From assembly GCA_913057905.1 (NCBI GenBank), contig CAJXPB010000011.1, forward strand, positions 27,972 through 91,971: 64,000 bases of DNA. The letters are read 5' to 3'. The stretch comes from an uncultured Pseudomonadota bacterium (GTDB lineage Bacteria > Myxococcota_A > Bradymonadia > Bradymonadales > Bradymonadaceae). The first letter of the stretch is position 1; every line of letters begins with the position of its first letter. Made by a program: the position numbers and the translations under genes. The notes under the pieces are model-generated. The model searched no databases and was not told where the DNA came from. It saw only the letters and a program-made list of their open reading frames with translations. This document shows positions 28,127 to 35,553 of the stretch, piece after piece.

Positions 28127-28549
28127 CTACCGGCGCTCTCGGCCCCGCTTCCACTCTTCGTATTCGGCGCGGACGGCTCTTCGACGGTGGATCTGTTCCT
28201 GTCTACGAACGTAGTTTGTGATTTCCGGAAGGAGTCTCGGCGAGACCGTGAACGCGCCGTATCCCTGGCCCCATCGGAAGTTGCCAAACCCGTCGAATTT
28301 GGACTTGAGGGCTCCTGTGGCCTGGCTCTTTACCTTCGACATATAGGAGGCCACATCGACCGTCGCCGGGAGACTGCAGACCACGTGAACATGGTCTCGC
28401 CAACCGTTGACCTTAACAGGCTTCCCATCGACCCTCTTGGTGATCCCCCCGATCACGGAATTTAGAAACTCGAAGTGCTCGGCTTCCAGCACCGGCTGTC
28501 GGCGATGCGTCGCGAACACAATGTGATAGTTCAGCCTTGTGAATGACAT
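28127..28549 (-). CDS. REP-associated tyrosine transposase (Y1/HUH family)
   Basis: The protein is 140 residues from the ATG at 28549, with AAGGGGGAAA upstream; the open frame before it is repeat DNA. It begins with the family strand RLNYHIVFATHRRQPVL. The HUH metal motif is HVH at residues 53-55 (GWRDHVHVVCSLP) and the catalytic Tyr is probably Tyr113 in ITNYVRRQEQIHRRR. HUH single-Tyr nucleases of this group (RAYTs) cut single-stranded REP hairpins and are thought to spread or maintain them. All expected active-site residues are present, so the enzyme may be intact. It sits between two repeat blocks. Confidence 0.92.
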   Translation of the reverse strand: MSFTRLNYHIVFATHRRQPVLEAEHFEFLNSVIGGITKRVDGKPVKVNGWRDHVHVVCSLPATVDVASYMSKVKSQATGALKSKFDGFGNFRWGQGYGAFTVSPRLLPEITNYVRRQEQIHRRRAVRAEYEEWKRGRERR

Positions 28550-28602
28550 CGTTTCCCCCTTGAAATTGCGATTGTGAATCGACCATCTCGCCGCCCTCTT
28601 CC

Positions 28603-28704
28603 GTGAGCGCGACACCGAGCCTCCGTTGCCCACCTCGCGAGCACGACACCGAGCCTCCGTCGCCCACCTCGCGAGCACGACACCGAGCCTCCGTTGCCTA
28701 TTCC
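28603..28704. repeat. About three tandem copies of a 34-bp repeat beside the transposase gene
   Basis: Copies run 28603-28636, 28637-28670 and 28671 to about 28704 with a period of 34 bases. Each contains ACACCGAGCCTCCGT followed in the first two by T/CGCCCACCTC. On the opposite strand the core reads AACGGAGGCTC, which also occurs at the end of the third 71-bp unit left of the gene, so the two blocks appear related and inverted. They lie in the 5' leader of the transposase gene. Confidence 0.8.
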
Positions 28705-28762
28705 GCGAGGGCGCCGTCTGCCCTCGCAGAGTACCCTCGGTTCGATCTGACGCGCCCTGGAT

Positions 28763-29155
28763 TCAGGGCGCGGAAGGAGGCCGGGGAGCACTCACCCGAC
28801 ACACCTCATAAAACAACGCCAACCGCGACCGGCCCTCCGGCGGCGACCACGATTCCAGAGCGGCACGGGCCATGCGTGTGCCGTGGAGGCTGAGCTCCAC
28901 GAGGGCGAGTTCGCGCTGACCGGGGCGACGCGGCCGGGAACGCAGCGCTCGCAGGCAGACCCCGACCGAGCGCGGCCGATCGATGCGCCCGGCGAACCAG
29001 TCGTAGCGTTCGAGCTGAGCGTGGAGGCGCTCCACATATCGGCGGTTCGAGGCGTCCGAGGCGCTCGGCCCCGGCTCGACGACCTCGAGTGTGCCGTTGA
29101 CTCGCCCCCTCCAAGGCCCGACTCCCGTCAGCGTTTCATCGTGCGATTTCTGCAT
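28763..29155 (-). CDS. Small uncharacterised protein next to the repeat island
   Basis: The protein is 130 residues, Arg-rich, with no signal peptide or known motif (central segment RYVERLHAQLERYDWFAGRID). The ATG at 29155 has a good ribosome-binding site (AGGAGA, four to five bases upstream), which is the main support. Its stop codon lies inside the right hairpin of the repeat island, so the C-terminal end may have been reshaped by that insertion. I do not recognise a family. Confidence 0.5.
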   Translation of the reverse strand: MQKSHDETLTGVGPWRGRVNGTLEVVEPGPSASDASNRRYVERLHAQLERYDWFAGRIDRPRSVGVCLRALRSRPRRPGQRELALVELSLHGTRMARAALESWSPPEGRSRLALFYEVCRVSAPRPPSAP

Positions 29156-29340
29156 GTCGTCTCCTGAACTGAAACCAACGTCCCCACGCCAAACCCCGCT
29201 CCCATTACCTGTTTTCGCCCGATCAGGCGGATCTGTTGCGCAGAAGAATGGACCGCAGTCTTGAAGCCCGGCTCCACGAAGGCGATCCTCGTGATTACGT
29301 TGTCCACAGCCCCGTTCGTTGCGCCCACCCCGAGATTCCC

Positions 29341-30528
29341 ATGCGTAGATTGCCCCTGTTCGTCATCGGCCTATTCAGTGCGGGACTCCTCTGTGTCGGC
29401 CCCCTCATCGGCTGCGACACCCCCAGCGAACGTCCCGACGACGATGTCGGCAACTCGGATGTAGAGAATCCGCACCTGGAGAAGTATCCCAACCTCAAAA
29501 AGATCGACCTGCCCGAGGGCTTCCAGATCCGGATGTACGCCGACGACGTGCCGAATGCCCGGTCGCTGGAGCTGACACCGAACGGGACGTTGTTTGTGGG
29601 GAATCGAGCCGGCGACAAGGTCTTCGCCGTGCTCGATACCGACGACGACTACGAGGCCGACGAGGTCAACACGATTACCAGCGGCAAACGGATGCCCAAC
29701 GGCGTGGCCTTTCGCAACGGGGACTTGTATGTGGCCGAGGTCAGCCGGGTGCTGAAGTTCCCGGACATCGAGTCGAATCTGGACGATCCGCCCGAGCCGG
29801 AGGTCATCAACGATAACTTTCCCTCAGATGGGCATCACGGATGGAAGTACATCGCCTTTGGGCCCGACGGGAAGTTGTACGTGCCCGTGGGCGCGCCGTG
29901 TAATATCTGCGAGCGCGACCAGCAGGTGTACTCGAATCTGCAGCGCATGGACCCCGACGGCTCCAATAAAGAGGTCTATGCGACGGGCATTCGAAACACG
30001 GTGGGATTCGACTGGCACCCAGAGACTGGCGAACTCTATTTCACGGACAACGGGGCCGACAATCTGGGCGACAACCGGCCGCCCGACGAACTCAATTACG
30101 CGCCCGAGCCGGGCATGGACTTCGGGTATCCGTACTGCCACGGCGGTGACATGCCCGACCCGGACTTGGGCGACGAGGCCGACTGTTCGGAGTTTACGCC
30201 GCCGATCCAGAAGCTGGGGCCGCATGTGGCGGCGCTGGGGATGGAGTTTTACGACGGCGAGATGTTCCCGGAGGAGTACCACAATCAGGCGTTCATCGCC
30301 GAGCACGGCTCCTGGAACCGCACCAACAAAATCGGCTACCGGGTCTCGCTGGTGACCTTCGACGAGGAGGGCAACGCCACCGACTACCGGCCCTTCGCCG
30401 ACGGATGGCTTCAGGGCGAGCAGGACTGGGGCCGACCGGTGGACGTCGAGCTGATGGACGACGGCTCGATGCTCGTCTCGGACGACGCCAACGGCCAGAT
30501 CTACCGGATCATTTACACCGGTGAGTAG
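29341..30528 (+). CDS. Sorbosone-dehydrogenase-like beta-propeller lipoprotein
   Basis: The protein is 395 residues from the ATG at 29341. The N-terminus is a lipoprotein signal (LFVIGLFSAGLLCVGPLIGC). The rest matches the six-bladed glucose/sorbosone dehydrogenase fold: IDLPEGFQIRMYADDVPNAR, LELTPNGTLFVGNRAGDKVFA, DGHHGWKYIAFGPDGKLYVPVGAPCNIC, YATGIRNTVGFDWHPETGELYFTDNGAD and FIAEHGSWNRTNKIGY. The HG, RN and GSWNR blocks are typical of soluble PQQ-dependent aldose dehydrogenases and their relatives. It may oxidise a sugar or derivative in the periplasm; cofactor and substrate are inferred. It converges with the 30531-31427 gene. Confidence 0.88.
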   Translation: MRRLPLFVIGLFSAGLLCVGPLIGCDTPSERPDDDVGNSDVENPHLEKYPNLKKIDLPEGFQIRMYADDVPNARSLELTPNGTLFVGNRAGDKVFAVLDTDDDYEADEVNTITSGKRMPNGVAFRNGDLYVAEVSRVLKFPDIESNLDDPPEPEVINDNFPSDGHHGWKYIAFGPDGKLYVPVGAPCNICERDQQVYSNLQRMDPDGSNKEVYATGIRNTVGFDWHPETGELYFTDNGADNLGDNRPPDELNYAPEPGMDFGYPYCHGGDMPDPDLGDEADCSEFTPPIQKLGPHVAALGMEFYDGEMFPEEYHNQAFIAEHGSWNRTNKIGYRVSLVTFDEEGNATDYRPFADGWLQGEQDWGRPVDVELMDDGSMLVSDDANGQIYRIIYTGE

Positions 30529-30530
30529 GG

Positions 30531-31427
30531 TCACTCCCCCTCAAACGGATTCGACCACAGTGGGCCGGAGTAGCTGACGCCCAGCGAGGCGCTCCATCCG
30601 CGGGTGACGAACTCGCCCCAGGGAATCCAGGCGGCGGTCGCCTCGAGGGCGACTCGGTCGACGATGTCGATGATGGCGCCGCCGCTGACCTGGACGTAGC
30701 TCTTGGTGGGCATCGACGGGCTGGAGGCGAGGTTCTGGATGCCGCCGACGCGGGCTTTCAGGGCCAGGCGTTCGGGCCAGACGTAGGCGCCAAAGCTGCC
30801 GGCGTATTCGAGTCCGTCGCCGAAGCCGTCGAGTCGAAACTGCGGGCCGACGGCCACATCGAACCAGCCGGGAAATGGGTGGAGGGAACAGCCGAAGCTC
30901 GCCAGCAGGCTCAGGTCGACGCTGCCGTCACCCAGAACCGGCATGTAGCGCTCCCGGCCCGTCGACCCGCTGGAGACTGGACCGTCGTTGGGGTTGGAGC
31001 CGACACCTTCGGAGTAGAGCGGTACTTTGACGCCGGCGCGTCCTGCGGCGGCGCATTTGCCGAAGCTGGCGCCCGATTTGACGAACAGGTCCAGATTGCC
31101 GGGCCCCGTCTTGATGTATTCAGTTCTGTCGACCTGATTGCGCGCCTGCCGAAACGGGACGCTGAAGCCAAAGGAGAGGTGCGGGACGATCCCGATGTCG
31201 GAGTACAGACGGACATCCCAGTGCGAGTACTCGTAGCGCGGATCTTCATCGAGGTTGCCCTCGAGGTCGTAGACGCCGTTGGCGGCGAAGTAGCCGCCCG
31301 AGAGTTTCAGATAGGCCTCGCCGGGCTCCTGGACCCAGGGTCCGGCGGCAGCCGGTTGGGGCAACCCCAGCGCGAACAACGCCAGGGCCGCCCCGAAGAC
31401 GGTGCAGATTGTCGAACGACGAGCCAT
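30531..31427 (-). CDS. Probable outer-membrane beta-barrel protein paired with the rhodanese lipoprotein
   Basis: The protein is 298 residues from the ATG at 31427. It has a signal peptide (TVFGAALALFALGLPQPAAAGPW), then WVQEPGEAYLKLSGGYFAANGVYD, as in outer-membrane proteins of the 'PAAAGPWVxExG' type seen in delta-proteobacteria. Strands with alternating Tyr/Trp and polar residues run to the end. The ATG is three bases from the stop of the rhodanese gene, so both are translated from one message, under the 32438-32476 operator. A transport role for a sulfur compound is only a possibility. No catalytic motif is visible. Confidence 0.75.
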   Translation of the reverse strand: MARRSTICTVFGAALALFALGLPQPAAAGPWVQEPGEAYLKLSGGYFAANGVYDLEGNLDEDPRYEYSHWDVRLYSDIGIVPHLSFGFSVPFRQARNQVDRTEYIKTGPGNLDLFVKSGASFGKCAAAGRAGVKVPLYSEGVGSNPNDGPVSSGSTGRERYMPVLGDGSVDLSLLASFGCSLHPFPGWFDVAVGPQFRLDGFGDGLEYAGSFGAYVWPERLALKARVGGIQNLASSPSMPTKSYVQVSGGAIIDIVDRVALEATAAWIPWGEFVTRGWSASLGVSYSGPLWSNPFEGE

Positions 31428-31429
31428 GG

Positions 31430-32389
31430 TCAACCGCCCTCGCCGTCGGCAACCGGGGCGTCTTCCAGACGTGACCACTCGACCCAAGAGCCGTCGTAGT
31501 TGGTCGCCTCGTCGTCACCGAGCCATCGAAGGATGGCGTAGACGTACGACGAGCGCGTGCCCGTCTGGCAGTAGGGGACCACGAGTGTCCCTTCGGCGGT
31601 CAGACCCAGTGAGTTGAACTCCTGGCGAAGCGCGTCCTTTGACTGCAGGCCGCCGTCCTCGTCGACGAAGAGATCTTTCCAGTAGTAGTAGATCGCCTGC
31701 GGGATGTGGCCCTGACGCGGGTCGCCGCGGTCCTCGGTGCCCTCGAATTCGGCACGCCGACGGGTGTCGATGATGATGCCGTCGCGCTCGCCGTTGACGA
31801 TGGCCAGGACCTCGTCTTTGGTGGCGCGGACCGATTCGCGCCGGGCGACGACGAAGTCGCCTTTCTCGGGTTGGAGGTCCTCGGTCGAGGGCTCGAAGTC
31901 GAGCTGGGCCTTCAGTTCGCCGTAGCCTTGTCCGTACAGCCGCACGCCGCCGTGGCCCAGGTATTCCAGGGTCCAGAAGAGACGGCCGGCGCCCTTGTCG
32001 ACAGGATTGCCGTAGATGACGACGGGTCGATCCCGGTCGACACCCAGGCGTCGGGTGATCGACTGGAGCTCGACGACGTCGTTCAGCAGGATGCCGTTGT
32101 CGTCCTTGTAGGCGCTGCCGCCTGGGGCGTGGACCGCGCCGGGGACGTGGCCGGCCAGGTAGTCCTCCTCGGCGCGTGTGTCGATGATGGTAGCTCCTTC
32201 GGCTCGCAGTTCGCCGAAGCGTTGGGCGTCGACGACGACTTCGGAGTTCAGCGGCTGGGGCTCGGCGTTGCGTTCACTGGCCGGGCGAGGATCGTTTTCG
32301 ATGACGGTCTCTCCACAGCCAATTCCCGCCGCCGCGACGAGGGTCGATAGGATGAACAAGGCGAATACGGACAATACTGAACGCTGCAT
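31430..32389 (-). CDS. Lipoprotein with two rhodanese domains
   Basis: The protein is 319 residues. The ATG at 32389 has AGGAGA seven bases upstream. The lipobox is AAAGIGC (Cys25). The first rhodanese domain (about 45-160, with ATIIDTRAEEDYLAGHVPGA) has no Cys at the active loop, which reads VVIYGNPVDKGAG. The second (about 180-310) has DGIIIDTRRRAEFEG and the active loop VVPYCQTGTRSS, with Cys274. This is the usual inactive-active pair of thiosulfate sulfurtransferases, here tethered in the periplasm or outer membrane. It is the first gene of a two-gene operon with the barrel protein. Confidence 0.9.
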   Translation of the reverse strand: MQRSVLSVFALFILSTLVAAAGIGCGETVIENDPRPASERNAEPQPLNSEVVVDAQRFGELRAEGATIIDTRAEEDYLAGHVPGAVHAPGGSAYKDDNGILLNDVVELQSITRRLGVDRDRPVVIYGNPVDKGAGRLFWTLEYLGHGGVRLYGQGYGELKAQLDFEPSTEDLQPEKGDFVVARRESVRATKDEVLAIVNGERDGIIIDTRRRAEFEGTEDRGDPRQGHIPQAIYYYWKDLFVDEDGGLQSKDALRQEFNSLGLTAEGTLVVPYCQTGTRSSYVYAILRWLGDDEATNYDGSWVEWSRLEDAPVADGEGG

Positions 32390-32746
32390 AATTTTCTCCT
32401 GGTAGCGTCTCCTGCGGGTGAAATGAGCCTGCCCCACAAGAAAAACATATAAAGCATACCTGTCAAGTAGGCTTTATATCCTTTTGCCAGAAAAGCGACG
32501 AAAATCCGGCCCCGAAAGTCCGAAATTTTTGCAGTTTTTGCCCCTAGGAGGCTCCCTTGGAGATTCCACCTTGACAGATCGGCCGAATTGAAACTACATG
32601 CTGGGGCAGTGTTCGCGTCCCGAGCAAGCTCGTCACACATCCGCTTTCAGACTTATGTCTTCGAGCGGGTCGGACTGCTCAAGTACAGTGACGCGCGTTC
32701 GAGTATTGGTTTCGAAATGTGTCCACGGAACTCCAGGAGGAGTACA
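32390..32746. other. Divergent control region of the rhodanese and SWIB genes
   Basis: This 357-base gap has no gene. On its left is the palindromic operator (32438-32476). The middle is A/T-rich with runs of A and T (32495-32540). At 32571-32576 TTGACA could be the -35 of the SWIB gene, but the -10 at the proper distance (CTACAT) is weak. A strong AGGAGG (32735-32740) precedes the SWIB ATG. The SWIB leader would be long (over 140 bases) if that promoter is used. Confidence 0.5.
32438..32476 (-). promoter_or_regulatory. Palindromic operator over the promoter of the rhodanese operon
   Basis: TAAAGCATA-CCTGTCAAG-TAGGCTTTA at 32450-32476 is a 9-9-9 inverted repeat with one mismatch. On the minus strand the centre contains TTGACA (a -35 element); the -10 at 17 bases (TTTCTT, 32438-32443) is weak. 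The same 27-base pattern lies upstream of the peroxiredoxin gene at 63842-63868. A repressor or redox sensor that covers the -35 is the simplest reading. The regulator is unknown. Confidence 0.65.
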
Positions 32747-33010
32747 ATGGCTGACGACGACAACGCCTTCAACAAGAAGCTGAACGTCTCCAACGACCTG
32801 CAAAAAGTGGTCGGCGAATCGAAGATGAGCCGCCCGCAGGTCACCAAGAAGGTCTGGGAGTACATCAAGGACAACGACCTTCAGAATCCGGACGACAAGC
32901 GCAACATCATGGCCGACAACACCCTGAAGCCGATCTTCGGCAAGGACGAGGTCACGATGTTCGAGATGACCAGCCTGATTTCGAAGCACCTGACCGACCC
33001 GGACGCCTGA
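32747..33010 (+). CDS. SWIB/MDM2-domain small protein
   Basis: The protein is 87 residues. The ATG at 32747 follows AGGAGG by six bases; the longer open frame is not supported. It is one SWIB domain: LNVSNDLQKVVGESKMSRPQ, TKKVWEYIKDNDLQNPDDKR, and IMADNTLKPIFGKDEVTMFEMTSLISKHL. SWIB domains are known from eukaryotic SWI/SNF complexes and, as free small proteins or topoisomerase fusions, from chlamydiae and some other bacteria, where they are thought to bind nucleoprotein. It is followed by a strong hairpin. Its partner is unknown. Confidence 0.9.
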   Translation: MADDDNAFNKKLNVSNDLQKVVGESKMSRPQVTKKVWEYIKDNDLQNPDDKRNIMADNTLKPIFGKDEVTMFEMTSLISKHLTDPDA

Positions 33011-33033
33011 GTTCGGTTCGATCGATCTCTACG

Positions 33034-33075
33034 CACGAACGCCGTCCTCCGGGGCCCCGGAGGGCGGCGTTCGTG
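33034..33075. terminator. Long GC hairpin after the SWIB gene
   Basis: ACGAACGCCG near 33035 pairs through CCTCCGGGG/CCCCGGAGG to CGGCGTTCGT near 33074, giving about 19-20 bp with one G-T pair. No T-run follows, so it could be a terminator of the GC type or an RNA-stabilising stem. It ends 28 bases before the next start. Confidence 0.6.
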
Positions 33076-33103
33076 TCTCAGCACCTAAAGACCGCATGCG
33101 ACG

Positions 33104-34084
33104 ATGAGTCTCTTCGACGACATTCGAGACGCCACGGCGCGCGTGTCCGACGCGGCCGACGACGTCCACATCGACGACGACGCCCTGGGCGACTACGCCG
33201 ACACTCTGATCGAGGAGCACGCCGACGGAGACCCCGAGGCCTGGCCGGCCCCTCGGCTCGACCCCGACCATCATCTGCTCGATGCCGGGGACCGGACGGT
33301 GGCGTACCTGGTGCTACTGGAGACGATCAATTTCGGCTCCGGCTACTTTCCCTGGGTGCAGCCGCGCGACGGGTTGACCGGCTACTCGATGGTGGCAGAC
33401 GCGCTGCGCGAGTACATCGAGACCCACGGCGTGCCCGACCCGGCCGACCTCGCGGAGCTCGACACCGACTCGGTGGCCCGGGTCTTCGACCAGGAGATCG
33501 AGCATGACAGCCGGCGTAAACTGATGACGTCGTTTGCGACGGCCTGGCGAGAGCTTGGCGAACATCTGGTCGACGAGTGGGACGGCTCGTATGTGGCGCT
33601 CGTCGAGGCCGCCGACGGATCGGCCGAGACCTTCGTCGACCTGCTGGGCGACATGTCGCTGTTTCGCGATGTCGTGATGTACCGAAACATCGAGGTCCCC
33701 TTCTACAAGCGCGCCCAACTGGCCGCTTCGGATTTTTATGCCGCCTTCGACGGCCAGGGTCCCGGCGGGTTCGATGACATCGACGAGCTGACCGCCTTCG
33801 CCGACAACCGCCTGCCCCATGTACTGCGCATGGACGGGATTCTCGACTACAGCGAGCCGTTGGCCGACCACGTCGACGGCCGCAAGTTCGTGCGGGCTGG
33901 CACGGCCCGCGAGATCGAGATCCGGGCCTCGACGATCCAGGCCGTCGAGGCGCTGGTCGACGCCCTGCGAGACCGGGGTGCCGACGTCTCGCCGCGAGAA
34001 GTCGACAACGTGTTGTGGCATCGCGGCCAGCAGGATCGCTACCGCGTACGCCCCGCCCACCTCACCCAGACCGTCTTTTACTGA
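33104..34084 (+). CDS. Queuosine salvage protein family (Qng1/DUF2419)
   Basis: The protein is 326 residues. The segments YLVLLETINFGSGYFPWVQ and DELTAFADNRLPHVLRMDGILDYSEPL, followed by EIEIRASTIQAVEALVDAL and DNVLWHRGQ, match the eukaryotic/bacterial family that releases queuine from queuosine 5'-phosphate. The Asp residues in ELTAFADNR are in the typical 'LT-x-FADYR-x-PQ' block, which contains active-site residues. The cell would then re-use queuine for tRNA queuosine. There is no signal peptide. The start ATG is followed 3' by a signal-peptide gene five bases after the stop codon. The neighbouring SWIB gene is another eukaryote-like family. Confidence 0.85.
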   Translation: MSLFDDIRDATARVSDAADDVHIDDDALGDYADTLIEEHADGDPEAWPAPRLDPDHHLLDAGDRTVAYLVLLETINFGSGYFPWVQPRDGLTGYSMVADALREYIETHGVPDPADLAELDTDSVARVFDQEIEHDSRRKLMTSFATAWRELGEHLVDEWDGSYVALVEAADGSAETFVDLLGDMSLFRDVVMYRNIEVPFYKRAQLAASDFYAAFDGQGPGGFDDIDELTAFADNRLPHVLRMDGILDYSEPLADHVDGRKFVRAGTAREIEIRASTIQAVEALVDALRDRGADVSPREVDNVLWHRGQQDRYRVRPAHLTQTVFY

Positions 34085-34089
34085 CGAAC

Positions 34090-35538
34090 ATGGACGACTT
34101 GTCTTCGGCTCGGGCGCGACTGGCGGCCATCATCCTGATGGGCGCCGGCCTTCTGGTGGCGATGCCCCATATGGCGCTCTCTGCCGATCCGGGATCGAGC
34201 GAGTCGGCCTCGAAGATCGATTCGGTCCTGCGTACGAGCCTGTGCAGTGAGCGAACGCCCTGTGAGCTGGGTCTTCGGCGCCGGGCCGGCCGCGACGACG
34301 GTGGCGACCCGGCCCGGCGGCAGGTGATCCAACAGATCCGCCTGGCCGACGCATGGGATGTGCGACACCGCCAGTATGGAGAGTGCATTCCCCACGAGTG
34401 GTGGCTGGTGGAGGTCAGCGGCCTCGGTGGCCGGACATCTCCGCAGGTCGTCGATCGCCGCAAGCTCGTCGACCTCTGCGTGGGAGATGGCTCGGCGGAT
34501 GGCGTGACGGCGGACTCGGTGGTGGTGCAGCCGGATCGATTCATTCAGACGAGCGCCGGCGGCTCCGCATGGAAGTGGGAGACCCGCCGCATCGTTGAGC
34601 TTCGGCCGACCCGACTTCTTCGCACCGAGCATCATACCCACTGGACGCTCGGCCCCAATCAAAGCCGGCGCAGGGTCGACTGGCAGCACCTGGCGTCGCG
34701 CACGGACTGGTTTGCGCCCGTCTGCACCGACGAGACCGCGAGCGCCGACGAGGCGCCATCCATCGGGGAATGGTACTCGTTCGAAGCGATCCCTCGCATC
34801 TCGGATGCGCCGAAGACCGCGCTCGGCTCCTGCGCGGCGGTCGTCGACAGCGCCGAGGACTCCGACGCAGTCGGCACCTCGCAAGACTACGGCACGGGCT
34901 ACGTGGTCGACGGATCGCCTGCGAAGTCCGATGCCGGCGAGACCGACGCCACGTTTCGAGCTCTCTTTACGTCGGAAAACACCCTTCTAGTTGATCTGAA
35001 GGATGACGACTGGCAGCCCTCGGAGGAGGGGCGCATTCCCGGCCGGGATTCGGACCATCTGCAACTTGTCGACGGGCGCCGATATCACCACATGGACCGA
35101 TGCGTGCCGCCGGCTAGACAGAACACCGCCTGGCGCGTGCGTCGCGTCGGACTAAACGGCTCCGTAGACGGGAAACAGGCGCCGGAGCCCGGCGACGCCG
35201 GCGTCGTAGAGGCCGATGCCGGCGATGCTTCGTCGGCGCCGGAAGCGGTGCGCGTCGAGACGTCACGCCACTCCGATCCCGAGTCGCCGGCCGGCATCGA
35301 GCGGATCCGCTTTGAGATCACCTTTCCGGAGCCGCCCCGCGCTTTCACGCTGGTGTACCACGACGCCGACGATGGCGAGTCGGTCCGGCGCATTGCCACC
35401 AGCCGGCTCGTGGAGGGTCAGCCGGCGTCGCTGGGCCGCATTCAGCCGCTCGATAAGCGGCGAGGACGATGTCGGGTCCGCGAGGGGCGCCTCGATTTCG
35501 TACCTTCGGAGACGACGCCGACCGTCCCGACCGATTGA
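34090..35538 (+). CDS. Secreted uncharacterised protein
   Basis: The protein is 482 residues from the ATG at 34090. The longer frame upstream overlaps the queuosine gene and is not needed. A signal peptide is visible (LAAIILMGAGLLVAMPHMALSAD). The mature part has scattered Cys (CSERTPC, CIPHEW, CVGDG, CTDE, RCVPPARQ), which suggests disulfides, and an acidic linker near residue 395 (EPGDAGVVEADAGDASSAP). A beta-strand-rich domain follows (IRFEITFPEPPRAFTLVYHD). No catalytic motif was seen and I do not recognise the family. It is transcribed with the queuosine gene. Confidence 0.75.
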   Translation: MDDLSSARARLAAIILMGAGLLVAMPHMALSADPGSSESASKIDSVLRTSLCSERTPCELGLRRRAGRDDGGDPARRQVIQQIRLADAWDVRHRQYGECIPHEWWLVEVSGLGGRTSPQVVDRRKLVDLCVGDGSADGVTADSVVVQPDRFIQTSAGGSAWKWETRRIVELRPTRLLRTEHHTHWTLGPNQSRRRVDWQHLASRTDWFAPVCTDETASADEAPSIGEWYSFEAIPRISDAPKTALGSCAAVVDSAEDSDAVGTSQDYGTGYVVDGSPAKSDAGETDATFRALFTSENTLLVDLKDDDWQPSEEGRIPGRDSDHLQLVDGRRYHHMDRCVPPARQNTAWRVRRVGLNGSVDGKQAPEPGDAGVVEADAGDASSAPEAVRVETSRHSDPESPAGIERIRFEITFPEPPRAFTLVYHDADDGESVRRIATSRLVEGQPASLGRIQPLDKRRGRCRVREGRLDFVPSETTPTVPTD

Positions 35539-35553
35539 GCTGTCAGATCGCCG

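Larger units (their letters stand above)
27825..28786. mobile_element. REP-transposase island bounded by hairpin-bearing inverted repeats
   Basis: The ends 27825-27870 and 28732-28786 are inverted copies: TACCCTCGGTTCGAT on the right matches ATCGAACCGAGGGTA on the left exactly, followed on each side by a GC hairpin and then CCGGGG. The left hairpin is GCGCCGCGC-AGG-GCGCGGCGC (27835-27855), a perfect 9-bp stem; the right is GCGCCCT-GGATTC-AGGGCGC (28752-28771). A further stem GCGAGGGC/GCCCTCGC lies at 28705-28727. Inside are the transposase gene and two tandem-repeat blocks. No target-site duplication was recognised. The layout fits REP/BIME arrays around a RAYT rather than a classical insertion sequence. 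Confidence 0.7.

Noticed and set aside
28793..29155. Overlapping frames of the plus strand in the gene next to the repeat island
   Set aside because: They have no ribosome-binding site; the minus-strand frame from 29155 has one.
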